The notes under the pieces: model-generated
The model's input: the letters and a program-made list of their open reading frames with translations, nothing else
Databases searched by the model: none
Told to the model about the DNA's origin: nothing
Assembly (NCBI GenBank): GCA_020832345.1
Contig: JAFIEY010000206.1
Location: forward strand, 1-50,221
Direction: 5' to 3'
Source: Cryomorphaceae bacterium
GTDB lineage: Bacteria > Bacteroidota > Bacteroidia > Flavobacteriales > Schleiferiaceae
Length of the DNA: 50,221 nt
Shown here: positions 8,426-17,905 of the stretch, one piece after another
Numbering within the stretch: the first letter of the stretch is position 1
Layout: each line of letters opens with the position of its first letter
Translations under genes and position numbers: made by a program

Positions 8426-9718
8426 TTAAAGAATTTCCAACAAGGATTCCATTTTCATGCCCCGCGAGCCTTTGAGAAGTATAATCGAATTGGTTATGGG
8501 GTTGTCGATAAGCCGATCCCGCAGGTTATCCATGTTTTGGTATATCTCCAAATTGGCAAAACCATCTAGTCCCCTAACTGTATTAAAAATTTCCCCAACC
8601 AAAATAACTTTTTCGATACCTAATGAAACAGCAGTATTGGCAATTTGTTTGTGTTCCTGTTTTGCAAACAGGCCGAGTTCAAACATATCTCCAATAATGG
8701 CACAGCGATTTCCCTCAAGTGTTGTGAGCGAAAGCAATGAGGCCTCAACGCTAGTTGGGTTTGCGTTATATGCGTCTAAAAACACCTTATTGCTGCCGGT
8801 TTCCACCCATTGCGAGCGATTATTCCCCGGAATATAGCTGTGAATACCCTTCTTTATTGCAGACATCGGAATAGACAAATAGCAGCTTAATGCGGCTGCG
8901 GATGCAATGTTAGAATAATTAAAAATTCCCGTCATTTGGGTTTCTATTTCTGTCCCCGCAACAATAACTCGTAAAAAGGGATCTTCCCCAACCAAAAGGT
9001 CTATAAAACAATCAACATTTCCCAAGCCATAGGTATAACGCTGCATGCCTTCACTCCGTTTCATTTGAATATCATCGTCTGCATTGACAATGGCTACCCC
9101 ATTTCGTTTTCTCAGATATTCGAAAAGCTCAGATTTACCCTGAATGACACCTTCCGGTGAACCGAAACCTTCCAAATGTGCTTTACCATAATTCGTTATT
9201 AGCCCCACATCAGGCTTGGTAATTTCTGAGAGCATTTCAATTTCTCCTACCGAACTAGCACCCATCTCCACTATGACGTATTCGTGCTCAGGTCTTATAC
9301 GAAGCAAAGTAAGTGGCACACCAATATGATTATTGAGATTACCTTCCGTGGCCAACACCCTATGGGTTTGACGAAGTACTGCATAAATCAACTCCTTAGT
9401 GGTTGTTTTCCCATTACTTCCGGTAAGTCCAATTACTGTAGCATTAGACCGCTGACGATGAAGAGTTGCAATTTCTTGAAGTGCGAGTAACACATCGGGC
9501 ACTTTAAAAACGTTTTCGGAACTCGAAAACCAGGGAGAATCAACGACGGCATAACTAGCTCCATTGGCGATTGCCTCGTGAGCAAATTGGTTGCCATCAA
9601 AGTTGTCGCCTCGCAACGCAAAAAATATAGAACCTTCTCGTATGGATCTGCTGTCAATACTTACGCCCGTACTATTTAAAAAAGCCTTGTAAATATGGTT
9701 TATCAGGTCTAAATGCAT
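8426..9718 (-). CDS. murF: UDP-N-acetylmuramoyl-tripeptide--D-alanyl-D-alanine ligase
   Basis: 430 residues. Cytosolic ATP-dependent ligase that adds D-Ala-D-Ala to the UDP-MurNAc-tripeptide, the last soluble step of peptidoglycan precursor synthesis. The N-terminal substrate domain carries STGVSIDSRSI (about 16-26) and FFALRGDNFDGN; the ATP loop is GLTGSNGKTTTKE with Lys104; the central NYGKAHLEGFGS and the C-terminal DAYNANPTSVEASL are standard Mur ligase motifs. It is the first gene of the minus-strand wall operon. No consensus promoter could be found in the AT-rich gap upstream. Confidence 0.94.
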   Translation of the reverse strand: MHLDLINHIYKAFLNSTGVSIDSRSIREGSIFFALRGDNFDGNQFAHEAIANGASYAVVDSPWFSSSENVFKVPDVLLALQEIATLHRQRSNATVIGLTGSNGKTTTKELIYAVLRQTHRVLATEGNLNNHIGVPLTLLRIRPEHEYVIVEMGASSVGEIEMLSEITKPDVGLITNYGKAHLEGFGSPEGVIQGKSELFEYLRKRNGVAIVNADDDIQMKRSEGMQRYTYGLGNVDCFIDLLVGEDPFLRVIVAGTEIETQMTGIFNYSNIASAAALSCYLSIPMSAIKKGIHSYIPGNNRSQWVETGSNKVFLDAYNANPTSVEASLLSLTTLEGNRCAIIGDMFELGLFAKQEHKQIANTAVSLGIEKVILVGEIFNTVRGLDGFANLEIYQNMDNLRDRLIDNPITNSIILLKGSRGMKMESLLEIL

Positions 9719-10154
9719 GTTCGAAATTTTACCATCGGTTTTACCCGAAAAATTAACAATAATAAGCTAAACGATTCCATCAAACACTTTGGCAAAAACA
9801 TCCTAAAAACGGACGAGTTTTTAAAAGCATCGGAAAATCTAATCAATTTAAAAAAAATTAGTAGAGTTGAATCAATAAGGACATCAGGTTAAATGATAAT
9901 AAAAACAAGCTTTCTTAAATAAGTAAAGGAATGATTACCCCAAATACTTAACGGCGCAAAAATATTTCTAAAAAAACTAATATCCAATACCTTAAATGCA
10001 AAAAAGATAATAAAAAGTCTTCGCAATAAAATGTCACAAAATATTAAGCCTTCGAATTACCAAAAAAATTTAAACCTGGAAAATAAACCCCAATATTAAA
10101 GACCATCCGCTATTTCCATGCATTCCAAAATACCCTAATGCCATGTTTGCACCC
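9719..10154. other. AT-rich intergenic region between divergent murF and dgt
   Basis: About 440 bases, strikingly rich in A and T. No credible gene is seen on either strand. There is a weak hairpin formed by AAAAAC and GTTTTT near 9806-9825. It presumably holds the promoters of murF and dgt, but only the dgt -7 element is recognisable. Confidence 0.5.
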
Positions 10155-10162
10155 TATTTTTG
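10155..10162 (+). promoter_or_regulatory. Probable -7 element of dgt
   Basis: TATTTTTG matches the TAnnTTTG element exactly, but no TTG is found at the expected distance upstream. If used, transcription would start near 10168, excluding the ATG at 10138 and supporting the ATG at 10177 with a leader of only about 8 bases. Confidence 0.45.
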
Positions 10163-10176
10163 CAAAAAATCATTTC

Positions 10177-11565
10177 ATGGCTAAAATAAGTTGGGAGAAT
10201 TGTTTTTCGGGTATTCGGTTTGGCGCCAAACCAGGGGAAGAGGCTGCCAGAACAGAATACGAGCGCGACTACGATAGAATTATATATGCTTCACCCTTTC
10301 GACGACTTCAAAATAAAACCCAGGTTTTCCCACTGCCCGATGCTGTATTTGTCCACAACCGTCTCACCCACTCGCTCGAAGTGGCCAGTGTTGGCCGTTC
10401 TATGGCCAAAATGTGTGGAAAGTTTTTAATCGAAAAGCATGGGCAAAATTGGAATCCTTCGACCAAACAGTTTTACGCCCACGATCTTTCATCCGTTATT
10501 TCAGCCGCTTGCTTAGCCCACGACATAGGTAATCCTCCTTTTGGACACAGCGGAGAAGCTGCCATTGGACAGTTTTTTACCGACCGTAAAAACCTGGATA
10601 TCGACGGTATTAACCTCAGAGCGTATTTTGATGATGCCTGCTGGAACGACCTTACCAGATTTGAGGGCAACGCCAATGGATTTAGGCTACTCACCCATCA
10701 ATTCCCCACCCGTTTACCAGGCGGTTTTCGCCTAACTTACACCACCCTTGCAGCCATGGCAAAATACCCTTGTGAGGCCATTGCTTCAAACGGGGGTAAA
10801 GGATTGCACCGGAAAAAATTCGGTTTTTTCCAAGCCGACAAAGATCGATTTCTCGAAATGGCCGACCGCCTGAACATGGTTGTTGATCAAGATTCGCCCA
10901 GGGTATATTTGCGGCATCCGTATGTCAGTTTGCTAGAAGCCGCAGACGATATTTGTTATTTAATTATGGATTGGGAGGATGCGCACCGATTGGGCATCAT
11001 CTCTTTTGAAGAGGCACAATCAGCCTTATTGAATCTTTTAAATGCCGCAGGTTCAGATCGGGAACGAACAGCGAGTTATCTCGATGGGTTGCGAGAAGAT
11101 AAAAATGAAAGTATTGCGTATTTACGAGCGATTGCCATTGGTAAATTAATTCACGAATGCGTGGAGGTTTTCTCCAAAAATAGTGAAGAAATCCTTCGAG
11201 GCACCTATCCAAATGCGCTTATTGATGATATTCCCGAAGAAATATCTCACGCATTAAAAACAATTAAAACAACCTCAATTGAAAAAATTTACCGACACGC
11301 ATCGGTTGCCCGAATTGAGCTGAGCGGTTTTCAGGTGATCACCGGATTACTCGATGCCTACATTCCGGCAGTTTTGAGAAAAAAACCAACCGGAGCCGAA
11401 AAAAGTCTTTTACAACTCCTTCCCGGGCAATACCGAAGTATGGAACAAGATACACCCTACGAAAAGGTCATGTCCATTTTGGATTTTGTTTCCGGGATGA
11501 CTGATATTTATGCCCTAAAGACCTTCCAGGAACTGAAAGGCATTCGGATATCACTGTACTCCTAA
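10177..11565 (+). CDS. dgt: Deoxyguanosinetriphosphate triphosphohydrolase (HD-domain dNTPase)
   Basis: 462 residues from ATG 10177, chosen because MAKISWENCFSGIRFG fits the family start and because a -7 element lies between it and the upstream ATG at 10138. The enzyme hydrolyses dGTP (or dNTPs generally) to the nucleoside and tripolyphosphate and helps set the dNTP pool. HD-domain metal ligands are visible: His65 in NRLTHSLEVA, then His115-Asp116 in CLAHDIGNPPFGHSGE. YASPFRRLQNKTQVFPL (about 37-53) is typical of the dGTPase family. Its stop codon overlaps the stop of the convergent CotH gene by three bases, leaving no room for a separate terminator. Confidence 0.92.
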   Translation: MAKISWENCFSGIRFGAKPGEEAARTEYERDYDRIIYASPFRRLQNKTQVFPLPDAVFVHNRLTHSLEVASVGRSMAKMCGKFLIEKHGQNWNPSTKQFYAHDLSSVISAACLAHDIGNPPFGHSGEAAIGQFFTDRKNLDIDGINLRAYFDDACWNDLTRFEGNANGFRLLTHQFPTRLPGGFRLTYTTLAAMAKYPCEAIASNGGKGLHRKKFGFFQADKDRFLEMADRLNMVVDQDSPRVYLRHPYVSLLEAADDICYLIMDWEDAHRLGIISFEEAQSALLNLLNAAGSDRERTASYLDGLREDKNESIAYLRAIAIGKLIHECVEVFSKNSEEILRGTYPNALIDDIPEEISHALKTIKTTSIEKIYRHASVARIELSGFQVITGLLDAYIPAVLRKKPTGAEKSLLQLLPGQYRSMEQDTPYEKVMSILDFVSGMTDIYALKTFQELKGIRISLYS

Positions 11566-14500
11566 TTTTTTATAAACCGAACTACCTGCTCCTCACCGGA
11601 AATCAAAGTGATGCGCATCAAATATGATGACTTCGGCAGATTTCCTGAAGGAACTGTCCAATGTTCTGCCCGCTTATTTCCGGTGGCAACTTTTTGGCCA
11701 TGCAAATTATAAACCACAACATCAGTAATTTCTTGCTCTCCCTTAATGTAAATGTCGGCTTGAGTAGGATTGGGAAAAACCTTCACAAGCTTCTGTTTTT
11801 CTGATTGCTGGGTGTGCAAATAACTTTTACCCTCAACCGCGATATTATTAATATGCACTCTATTCCCTAAATCCAAAAACCTTTGCTCACCTCCAAATCG
11901 AATTCGAATGCGGAAATCGGGGTTGTCGTCCGCTTCTGTTACACCTTTAAAATCAACTTCAAATACCCGGTATGTTGATGGTAAGTAAAAATTGTTTTTG
12001 GGAATTCCGGCATCTGTCCATTGTCCATTAGCCCAATATTCCACAATAACTGCATTTGCTGCTCCGTCATTTTCTGCGGCGAAAGAGAGTTTTATTTCTC
12101 TTCTTCCATGTGTGGGAATCAATAATTCTATATAGCTTTCATCATTTTCATTGGCCAGCGGTTGCCGAATTTGCAAACCGCGAACTGCCGTGTTCTCATA
12201 CGGGGTATTGTTGTTGGCTTGCGGGCGGTAGTTCAAAGGCGTCGGCTGGTTTCGTCGCTCAAGTGATCCTTTACGCCATAGTGGGTGTTGGCTGTTAAAC
12301 GGGTAGCCGGAAAAACAAGACTTATACGAAAGAACACCGTTAAATCCCGTTCGAGTGTAGTTGGCCATTAAGGAGTCGAGTGGCGTATTGTTGCTAATAT
12401 TATTGTCAAATAACCAGAAATAAATCACGTCATCCGGCGTGCTGTCCAAGGCAAAATTAGCCTGAATATTTAGGTGTGTCGTTTGGTTTAGATACAGACT
12501 ATCTTCTATACTACTTACATCCCCTGACCAGTGGGTAAATACATATCCATGTTTTGGAATGGCTTTCAAAGTGATGGGAATACCCCTAAAATATTTGCCC
12601 TCCCAAGGATAAGGATCCGGGTCAACGCCAAGGGTTTCTGGTTTTATGGATATGGTATTGATGTGTACGTAACCGGCAGCTGTATCCGATACATTTAGGG
12701 TTACATCAATGGTATGGGGAATTCCAAAATGACTACGGATATTATCCCGAACTTGATTGGGTCGTTGGTTACCCCAGTCAATTAAATCTTGCCGCTCATC
12801 AAGCGTATAAAATTCACTTCGATCCGAGCGAAGGCTATCCTCTCCGAGATATGGCAAAATTTCAGCACGCACCGAATCCGTGATGGCAATAAACCGCCAT
12901 GGTAAATAAGCGGTATTTAGCATATCTGCAAAACGGTTGATAAAGTCAATTTTAAAACCATCATTATCCAATAGTCCTCCAAAAACGCGGTCGTTTAGAC
13001 TGGCCTGAGACGCCCAGTGGGACAACCAGTTTCTGTCGTTGCGAAGCGCTTGTTCAAAGTCCTGTGTGTACATCCGCCACTTGCCGTCACCAAATTCGGG
13101 ATTTTCGGGATTCCTAACCTTCCAGTAACTTCTTTCATAATGGGTATCACCGGAAAATATTTGCAAAACCATGTGGTCGATAAAAGACCTCATACACAAC
13201 ATGCTATCTGCTTGAGCGAAAAGCGCCGGATTTGACATATCATTGTAGATGATAAAGTTCCGCATGGCAAAATAGTCGTTCATATCACCAGTCTCACCAA
13301 TTTCTAAATGACAATGAGTGCGCCGGCATTCCACTTCGACAATGTTATCCGAGTTTACGTTATAATTGTACGCATAGTGAAACTGATCTACCCGATCTCT
13401 AATGGCCGTAAGTCCCCAGTATTCTCCATTGATAAAATGAATAGCCGGTTTAACTCTTGAAACGCCATTGAATATTGGCTGAACCAGTCTGTGAAAAACC
13501 ACATCGTTGTACACCGGTCCTCCAGCTCCATCGCCGCGCAACAAAATTCGCTTGTAAAGCGTATTTCCCGGGTTTTTGGTGTCGGTTACGGGTTCATCAA
13601 AAAGGTCGTGGTCAAATTCATTTTTCTCATCATATACGTTACGGGCATAAAGTCGAAGATTTTTTATGATTCGATTTCGGGAAAAATTGCCGTGAATCCT
13701 AAATCCGGCATTCTGGTTAAATTCAGGTGTCATGGAATTGGGTTCAAAAAACTCAACGTGTAGCGGATATTCCCAAAATCGACCTCTTCGCCAATAGTTT
13801 CCGTACATCGGTCGATTAGCATTAGAAGCTGTGGGATTACTCGTCCGCCAATTGTCAAAGGTCACCCCGGCATTATAAACTCCTGTGTAATAATCAAATA
13901 AATAATTTTCTTGAATTTTTAAAGAAATAACCGGGATGCTATATGGATTTCCTTGTGGCCAAACAAAATAGGTATTGGATGCCTCCGTTGACTCCATTCC
14001 CGCGGAATAAGCTTTTGCCCGCACAACAACTGCCTTCCTCACAGGTGATGGCGGTAGATAAATAGGGTGTTGTCTTGTATTAAACTGAGTGAAATAATCG
14101 GGTTCTGCAGATCGGTCGTAAACCAAAATGGCCGAATCGTATGCAAGTGAATTGTAGGTTGCCTGCAACATCGGCCCAAATGGCGTTCCCGGAAAAAACG
14201 GGTAGGTATTCTTGTAAGGATAGGTTGTGCCATTGAGGTTTGAAATATCGGGCTCAGATCCATCAAGGGTGTAAATTATGGTAACTGAGGTATCTGGATG
14301 AGATAGTTCGAGATAAAAAGAATCGGTGTAAAGTCCGGGTGGATGAGAAAAGGTAGGTGGTGTAAATATGGTATCACTCGGTGTTGTATTGTTATAAAAT
14401 CCGGGTGTGGGCTGGTGAAAGTACGTCCAAGAACCCGTTCCGTTGGGGAATCGACCGTAAGACACGTCCCGTTGAAGCGCCACCGGGGGCAAAAAATCGA

Positions 14501-14873
14501 CTTGAACGCCAAGATTATCGGTTAGGACAATCTCTTCACCGGAAGAAGATATTGAAAAGTTGGTGTGCAATGGAGCACCCACAGAATCTCGATTTTTTCC
14601 AGAAGCCCAAACTATCAAAAACGTGTCCGGTGGTAAAAGCACCTCGGGGAAAACCCAACGAAATGGCATACTTGCGTTGTCCGACAATCCAAAGCCTTGA
14701 AGATTTATCGTATCCGTACCGGCATTGTAAATTTCAATCCAATCCTCCGCGTCGTAATCCTCGTCGTGAATGGTGTTGTAGTTGGAAGAAACCAGTTCGT
14801 TGAGTACAACCTGGGCTTTTATTCCTGAGAATACCAAAAAATTAAGGACAATATATAAAAGTATTTTTCTCAC
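11562..14873 (-). CDS. Large secreted lamin-tail / CotH kinase-like protein with T9SS sorting domain
   Basis: 1103 residues from GTG 14873, which opens a clean signal peptide (RKILLYIVLNFLVFSGIKAQ) and lies 38 bases past a consensus promoter; the frame remains open to 14942, but that would start inside the promoter. Domains in order: lamin-tail domain (about 20-140, VVLNELVSSN...DWIEIYNAGTDTI), a chitobiase-like beta-sandwich (about 175-300, YTLDGSEPD), a CotH kinase-like domain (about 330-660, FRIHGNFSRN, NGEYWGLTAIRDRVDQFHY), an InlB-type repeat (about 760-820, HGYVFTHWSGD), a beta-sandwich, and a type A sorting domain (VKVFPNPTQADIYI). CotH domains can phosphorylate secreted proteins; whether this one is active, and its target, are not known. 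Expected at the cell surface or released. Confidence 0.87.
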   Translation of the reverse strand: MRKILLYIVLNFLVFSGIKAQVVLNELVSSNYNTIHDEDYDAEDWIEIYNAGTDTINLQGFGLSDNASMPFRWVFPEVLLPPDTFLIVWASGKNRDSVGAPLHTNFSISSSGEEIVLTDNLGVQVDFLPPVALQRDVSYGRFPNGTGSWTYFHQPTPGFYNNTTPSDTIFTPPTFSHPPGLYTDSFYLELSHPDTSVTIIYTLDGSEPDISNLNGTTYPYKNTYPFFPGTPFGPMLQATYNSLAYDSAILVYDRSAEPDYFTQFNTRQHPIYLPPSPVRKAVVVRAKAYSAGMESTEASNTYFVWPQGNPYSIPVISLKIQENYLFDYYTGVYNAGVTFDNWRTSNPTASNANRPMYGNYWRRGRFWEYPLHVEFFEPNSMTPEFNQNAGFRIHGNFSRNRIIKNLRLYARNVYDEKNEFDHDLFDEPVTDTKNPGNTLYKRILLRGDGAGGPVYNDVVFHRLVQPIFNGVSRVKPAIHFINGEYWGLTAIRDRVDQFHYAYNYNVNSDNIVEVECRRTHCHLEIGETGDMNDYFAMRNFIIYNDMSNPALFAQADSMLCMRSFIDHMVLQIFSGDTHYERSYWKVRNPENPEFGDGKWRMYTQDFEQALRNDRNWLSHWASQASLNDRVFGGLLDNDGFKIDFINRFADMLNTAYLPWRFIAITDSVRAEILPYLGEDSLRSDRSEFYTLDERQDLIDWGNQRPNQVRDNIRSHFGIPHTIDVTLNVSDTAAGYVHINTISIKPETLGVDPDPYPWEGKYFRGIPITLKAIPKHGYVFTHWSGDVSSIEDSLYLNQTTHLNIQANFALDSTPDDVIYFWLFDNNISNNTPLDSLMANYTRTGFNGVLSYKSCFSGYPFNSQHPLWRKGSLERRNQPTPLNYRPQANNNTPYENTAVRGLQIRQPLANENDESYIELLIPTHGRREIKLSFAAENDGAANAVIVEYWANGQWTDAGIPKNNFYLPSTYRVFEVDFKGVTEADDNPDFRIRIRFGGEQRFLDLGNRVHINNIAVEGKSYLHTQQSEKQKLVKVFPNPTQADIYIKGEQEITDVVVYNLHGQKVATGNKRAEHWTVPSGNLPKSSYLMRITLISGEEQVVRFIKN

Positions 14874-14910
14874 AAATAAACTATGATTTAAATGAAAATA
14901 GATGAATCCC

Positions 14911-14942
14911 CAAAGATAAGACTTTTTGACACTTAGTGCCAA
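14911..14942 (-). promoter_or_regulatory. Bacteroidetes-type promoter of the CotH gene
   Basis: Minus strand: TTG (14942-14940), a 21-base spacer, then TATCTTTG (14918-14911). The predicted start near 14904 gives a leader of about 30 bases and supports GTG 14873 as the translation start. Confidence 0.65.
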
Positions 14943-15062
14943 ATGAAAGTTTCCATTTTAGTAAGCGACCACAAATCCCGGTAAATGGCGTTACTCGATG
15001 ATTAAAACGCAAGTCGCCCAACAATATGTAACATTTATTGTTATGGAATGAAAAGAATCATT

Positions 15063-15761
15063 ATGTCAAAAAATATATTAATCATTGGGGGAAACTCAGG
15101 AATTGGGAAAGCCCTAATTGAAAAACTTTCTTCTGAAAATCACAACCTCTTTGTGGCCAGCCGCAATCCCGATCCCAACCCTTCCCACGGCATTCACACC
15201 CAGTCAATTGATGTTACTGCTGAGGGTGAGATTTCACTCAATGACTTACCCGAAAAATTAGACGGTCTGGTTTATTGTCCGGGTAGCATCAACCTGAAAC
15301 CTTTTAACAGGCTTTCGCAGCAAGACTTTCAGAATGATTTAAACATTAATTTTTTCGGTTTGGTCAAAGTTTTACACCATACCATTCCAAATCTGCGAAA
15401 ATCGGGAAACGCTTCGGTGGTCGCTTTCTCTACAGTTGCCGTAAATACGGGCATGCCTTTTCACGCTTCAGTAGCCAGTGCAAAAGCCGCAGTTGAGGGG
15501 CTTATGCGTTCACTCGCCTCAGAATACGCACCTGTGGTTCGATTTAATATTATTGCACCATCACTTACCGACACCCCTTTGGCGGAGGGATTGTTGGGCA
15601 GCGAACGCAAAAGGGAAGCCGCGGAGGATCGTCATCCTTTGAAAAAAGTGGGACACCCCGGGCAACTGGCCGCCACTGCAGCCTTTTTACTCTCCGAAGA
15701 GGGCAGCTGGATCAGTGGTCAGACATTTCATATAGATGGGGGCATGTCAAACCTAAAATAA
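15063..15761 (+). CDS. Short-chain dehydrogenase/reductase-like protein lacking the catalytic Tyr
   Basis: 232 residues from ATG 15063 (an ATG at 15048 adds five). The Rossmann fold is clear: the nucleotide loop GGNSGIGKAL (about 9-18), central strand LDGLVYCPGSI in place of the usual NNAG, INFFGLVKV, and a C-terminal GSWISGQTFHIDGGM. The expected Tyr-x3-Lys reads Val137-A-S-A-Lys141 (HASVASAK), so the general acid/base Tyr is missing while Lys is kept; STVAV stands where the catalytic Ser lies. It probably binds NAD(P)H, but ordinary reductase chemistry is doubtful. It is the first gene of a three-gene run with a flavin reductase and a photolyase, suggesting a role in flavin or photolyase function, which is inference. 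Confidence 0.82.
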   Translation: MSKNILIIGGNSGIGKALIEKLSSENHNLFVASRNPDPNPSHGIHTQSIDVTAEGEISLNDLPEKLDGLVYCPGSINLKPFNRLSQQDFQNDLNINFFGLVKVLHHTIPNLRKSGNASVVAFSTVAVNTGMPFHASVASAKAAVEGLMRSLASEYAPVVRFNIIAPSLTDTPLAEGLLGSERKREAAEDRHPLKKVGHPGQLAATAAFLLSEEGSWISGQTFHIDGGMSNLK

Positions 15762-15779
15762 AAACCAAACCGAATTATT

Positions 15780-16394
15780 TTGAAAACTTTCATCAACCAA
15801 GCTGATTTTGAAAAAATGGAGCGATTTTATCGCGTTTCATTTTTTAATACCCTCTCCGGTATCCGCTCTCCATTCTTAATTGGAACTGCCAATGGACAAG
15901 GGCAAACCAATTTGGCTATTTTCAATTCTCTGGTACACATTGGTGCAAATCCACCGGCATTGGGCATCGTTTTTCGCCCCTCTACCATTCCCCGTCATTC
16001 TTTGGAAAACCTAATTGAAACCGGTGTCTATACCCTGAATTTGGTGACCACACCCATGATTGATAGCGCCCATCAAACCTCGGCGAAGTACGACCGGGAG
16101 ATTTCCGAGTTTAGCGCCGTAGGACTAAACCCTATATACTACGAAGACTTCCACGCACCTGGGGTAGAAGAATCACCGCTTACACTTTTGATGAAGTTTC
16201 GGGAAAAGCACCACATCGCCATCAATGACACTGTATTTGTGGTTGGCGAAATACTCGGGGTTTCGACAGATAAAACATTCATCGACGACAACGGGTCCTT
16301 TCTACACCAAAAAATGCAAACGGCACTTGTTAGCGGACTCGATGATTATTATCAATCCAAAAAAATGGTAACTAAAGCTTATGCCCGACCCTAA
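15780..16394 (+). CDS. Flavin reductase family (FMN-binding split-barrel) protein
   Basis: 204 residues beginning at TTG 15780; MKTFINQADFEKMERFYRVSFFNTLSG fits the family beginning better than the ATG at 15816. The protein shows the FMN-binding split-barrel pattern: SPFLIGTANGQGQTNLAIFNSLVHIGANPPALGIVFRP is the flavin-phosphate region, and TGVYTLNLV and AHQTSAKYDREISEF follow. Such proteins reduce flavin with NAD(P)H or carry tightly bound FMN. It starts 18 bases after the SDR-like gene and overlaps the photolyase gene by 14 bases, so it is translationally linked to photolyase; supplying reduced flavin to it is a reasonable but unproven idea. Confidence 0.85.
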   Translation: MKTFINQADFEKMERFYRVSFFNTLSGIRSPFLIGTANGQGQTNLAIFNSLVHIGANPPALGIVFRPSTIPRHSLENLIETGVYTLNLVTTPMIDSAHQTSAKYDREISEFSAVGLNPIYYEDFHAPGVEESPLTLLMKFREKHHIAINDTVFVVGEILGVSTDKTFIDDNGSFLHQKMQTALVSGLDDYYQSKKMVTKAYARP

Positions 16395-17685
16395 AATTCA
16401 CATACATTGGTTTCGTCGTGATTTGCGACTAAACGACCACAGCGCACTTTCGGCTGCCTGCCAATCCGGTTTCCCGATTCTTCCCGTCTTTATATTTGAT
16501 CCTAAAATCCTCCATTATTTACCGAAAAAAGATCAGCGGGTACACTTTATTCACCAAACACTTTGTGAAATAAAAAAACAGTTGGAGAATCGTGGTAGTA
16601 CCCTCAAAGTTTACTTCGACACACCCATCGAAGCTTGGAAAAAAATAACATCTGAATACGACGTTCAATCCGTTTCCGTGGTGCGTGATTACGAACCGTA
16701 CGCTCAAAAACGCGACAAAGCCATCCATGCTTATTTGAAAGATAAAAGCATAGAAATGAAAGGATATAAAGATCAAGTCATCTTTGAGAAAAATGAAATC
16801 ACCAAGGATGATGGCGGATATTATGCTGTCTTCACCCCCTACAGAAAACAATGGGAAAAACACTTAACGGATAAAGATTTGCAAGAATTTCCTATAAACT
16901 TGGATAAATTTCATAAATCCGCCCCTAAACCGATGATTGGGCTATCCGAAATGGGTTTTGAAAAAACCGACCCGATTCACTTCCCCACGCCTTCAGTCAG
17001 TGATGCGATAATTGAACATTATGACCAAAAACGAGACATCCCATCAATACGGGGAACATCAAGGCTCAGCGTTCATCTTCGATTCGGAACAGTTTCCATC
17101 AGAGCATTGGCAAAACGGGCGAAATCGTTAAATCATACTTTTTTAAACGAATTGATTTGGCGCGAATTCTACCAAATGACGATGTACCACAATCCCCAAT
17201 CTGCAACCAAAGCCATAAAACCTGCTTATGACAACATTGAATGGGAAAACAATGAGCAGCAATTTGAGGCTTGGTGTGCCGGAAAAACCGGATATCCTTT
17301 GGTGGACGCTGGAATGCGTGAATTAAACACAACCGGCTTTATGCACAACCGCATCCGAATGCTGACGGCGAGTTTCCTTACCAAGCACCTTTTAATTGAC
17401 TGGAGATGGGGAGAACGTTACTTTGCTGAAAAACTCCTTGACTTTGATTTAGCGTCAAATGTAGGCGGATGGCAATGGGCAGCAGGGTGTGGAAATGATG
17501 CCGCGCCCTACTTCCGAATTTTCAATCCGCATACGCAATTAAAAAAATTCGATCCCAAATTGGAATATGTGCAAAAATTTGTAACAGAGTATGGTACACC
17601 TGCGTACCCCGGTGAAATCATCGAACATAAAGTCGGCAGAGAGCGGGCCTTGGAACGGTATAAACTCGGATTAAATGGCAGGTGA
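16381..17685 (+). CDS. Deoxyribodipyrimidine photolyase / cryptochrome family protein
   Basis: 434 residues. IHWFRRDLRLNDHSAL (4-19) opens the N-terminal alpha/beta antenna domain; the FAD-binding helical domain covers about 200-425, with RGTSRLSVHLRFGTVSIRAL, ELIWREFYQMTMYHNP, WCAGKTGYPLVDAGMREL, TGFMHNRIRML and LASNVGGWQWAAGCGNDAAPYFRIFNP, all standard for class I CPD photolyases. Light-driven repair of cyclobutane pyrimidine dimers is the likely function; a cryptochrome-like or (6-4) activity cannot be excluded. It is the last gene of the SDR / flavin reductase / photolyase unit. Confidence 0.9.
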   Translation: MPDPKIHIHWFRRDLRLNDHSALSAACQSGFPILPVFIFDPKILHYLPKKDQRVHFIHQTLCEIKKQLENRGSTLKVYFDTPIEAWKKITSEYDVQSVSVVRDYEPYAQKRDKAIHAYLKDKSIEMKGYKDQVIFEKNEITKDDGGYYAVFTPYRKQWEKHLTDKDLQEFPINLDKFHKSAPKPMIGLSEMGFEKTDPIHFPTPSVSDAIIEHYDQKRDIPSIRGTSRLSVHLRFGTVSIRALAKRAKSLNHTFLNELIWREFYQMTMYHNPQSATKAIKPAYDNIEWENNEQQFEAWCAGKTGYPLVDAGMRELNTTGFMHNRIRMLTASFLTKHLLIDWRWGERYFAEKLLDFDLASNVGGWQWAAGCGNDAAPYFRIFNPHTQLKKFDPKLEYVQKFVTEYGTPAYPGEIIEHKVGRERALERYKLGLNGR

Positions 17686-17905
17686 AAGGAATCTAATGCA
17701 CGGGAAATAAACAGAGTCAATAATCTAACCAAATTCAATTACCGATTTTTTAGTGATTGGCGTTTTGAAATATCAATCCCAAGGTTACATTAATTATAGG
17801 AGATACTGATTTTTAGGTAAATTGATTTGGCGCATTTTGCTTTTCTAAAAATAATGAAATTGTCCCTATATTTACCATTTCAAAACCCACTAAATCACTG
17901 TGAAA

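Noticed and set aside
14381-14803. 140-codon plus-strand frame inside the CotH gene
   Set aside because: Antisense to a clearly coding region with full domain structure; no promoter.
17686-17899. Promoter of the FISUMP gene (TATATTTA at 17867)
   Set aside because: It lacks the final G of the -7 element and no TTG lies at 17-23 bases upstream.
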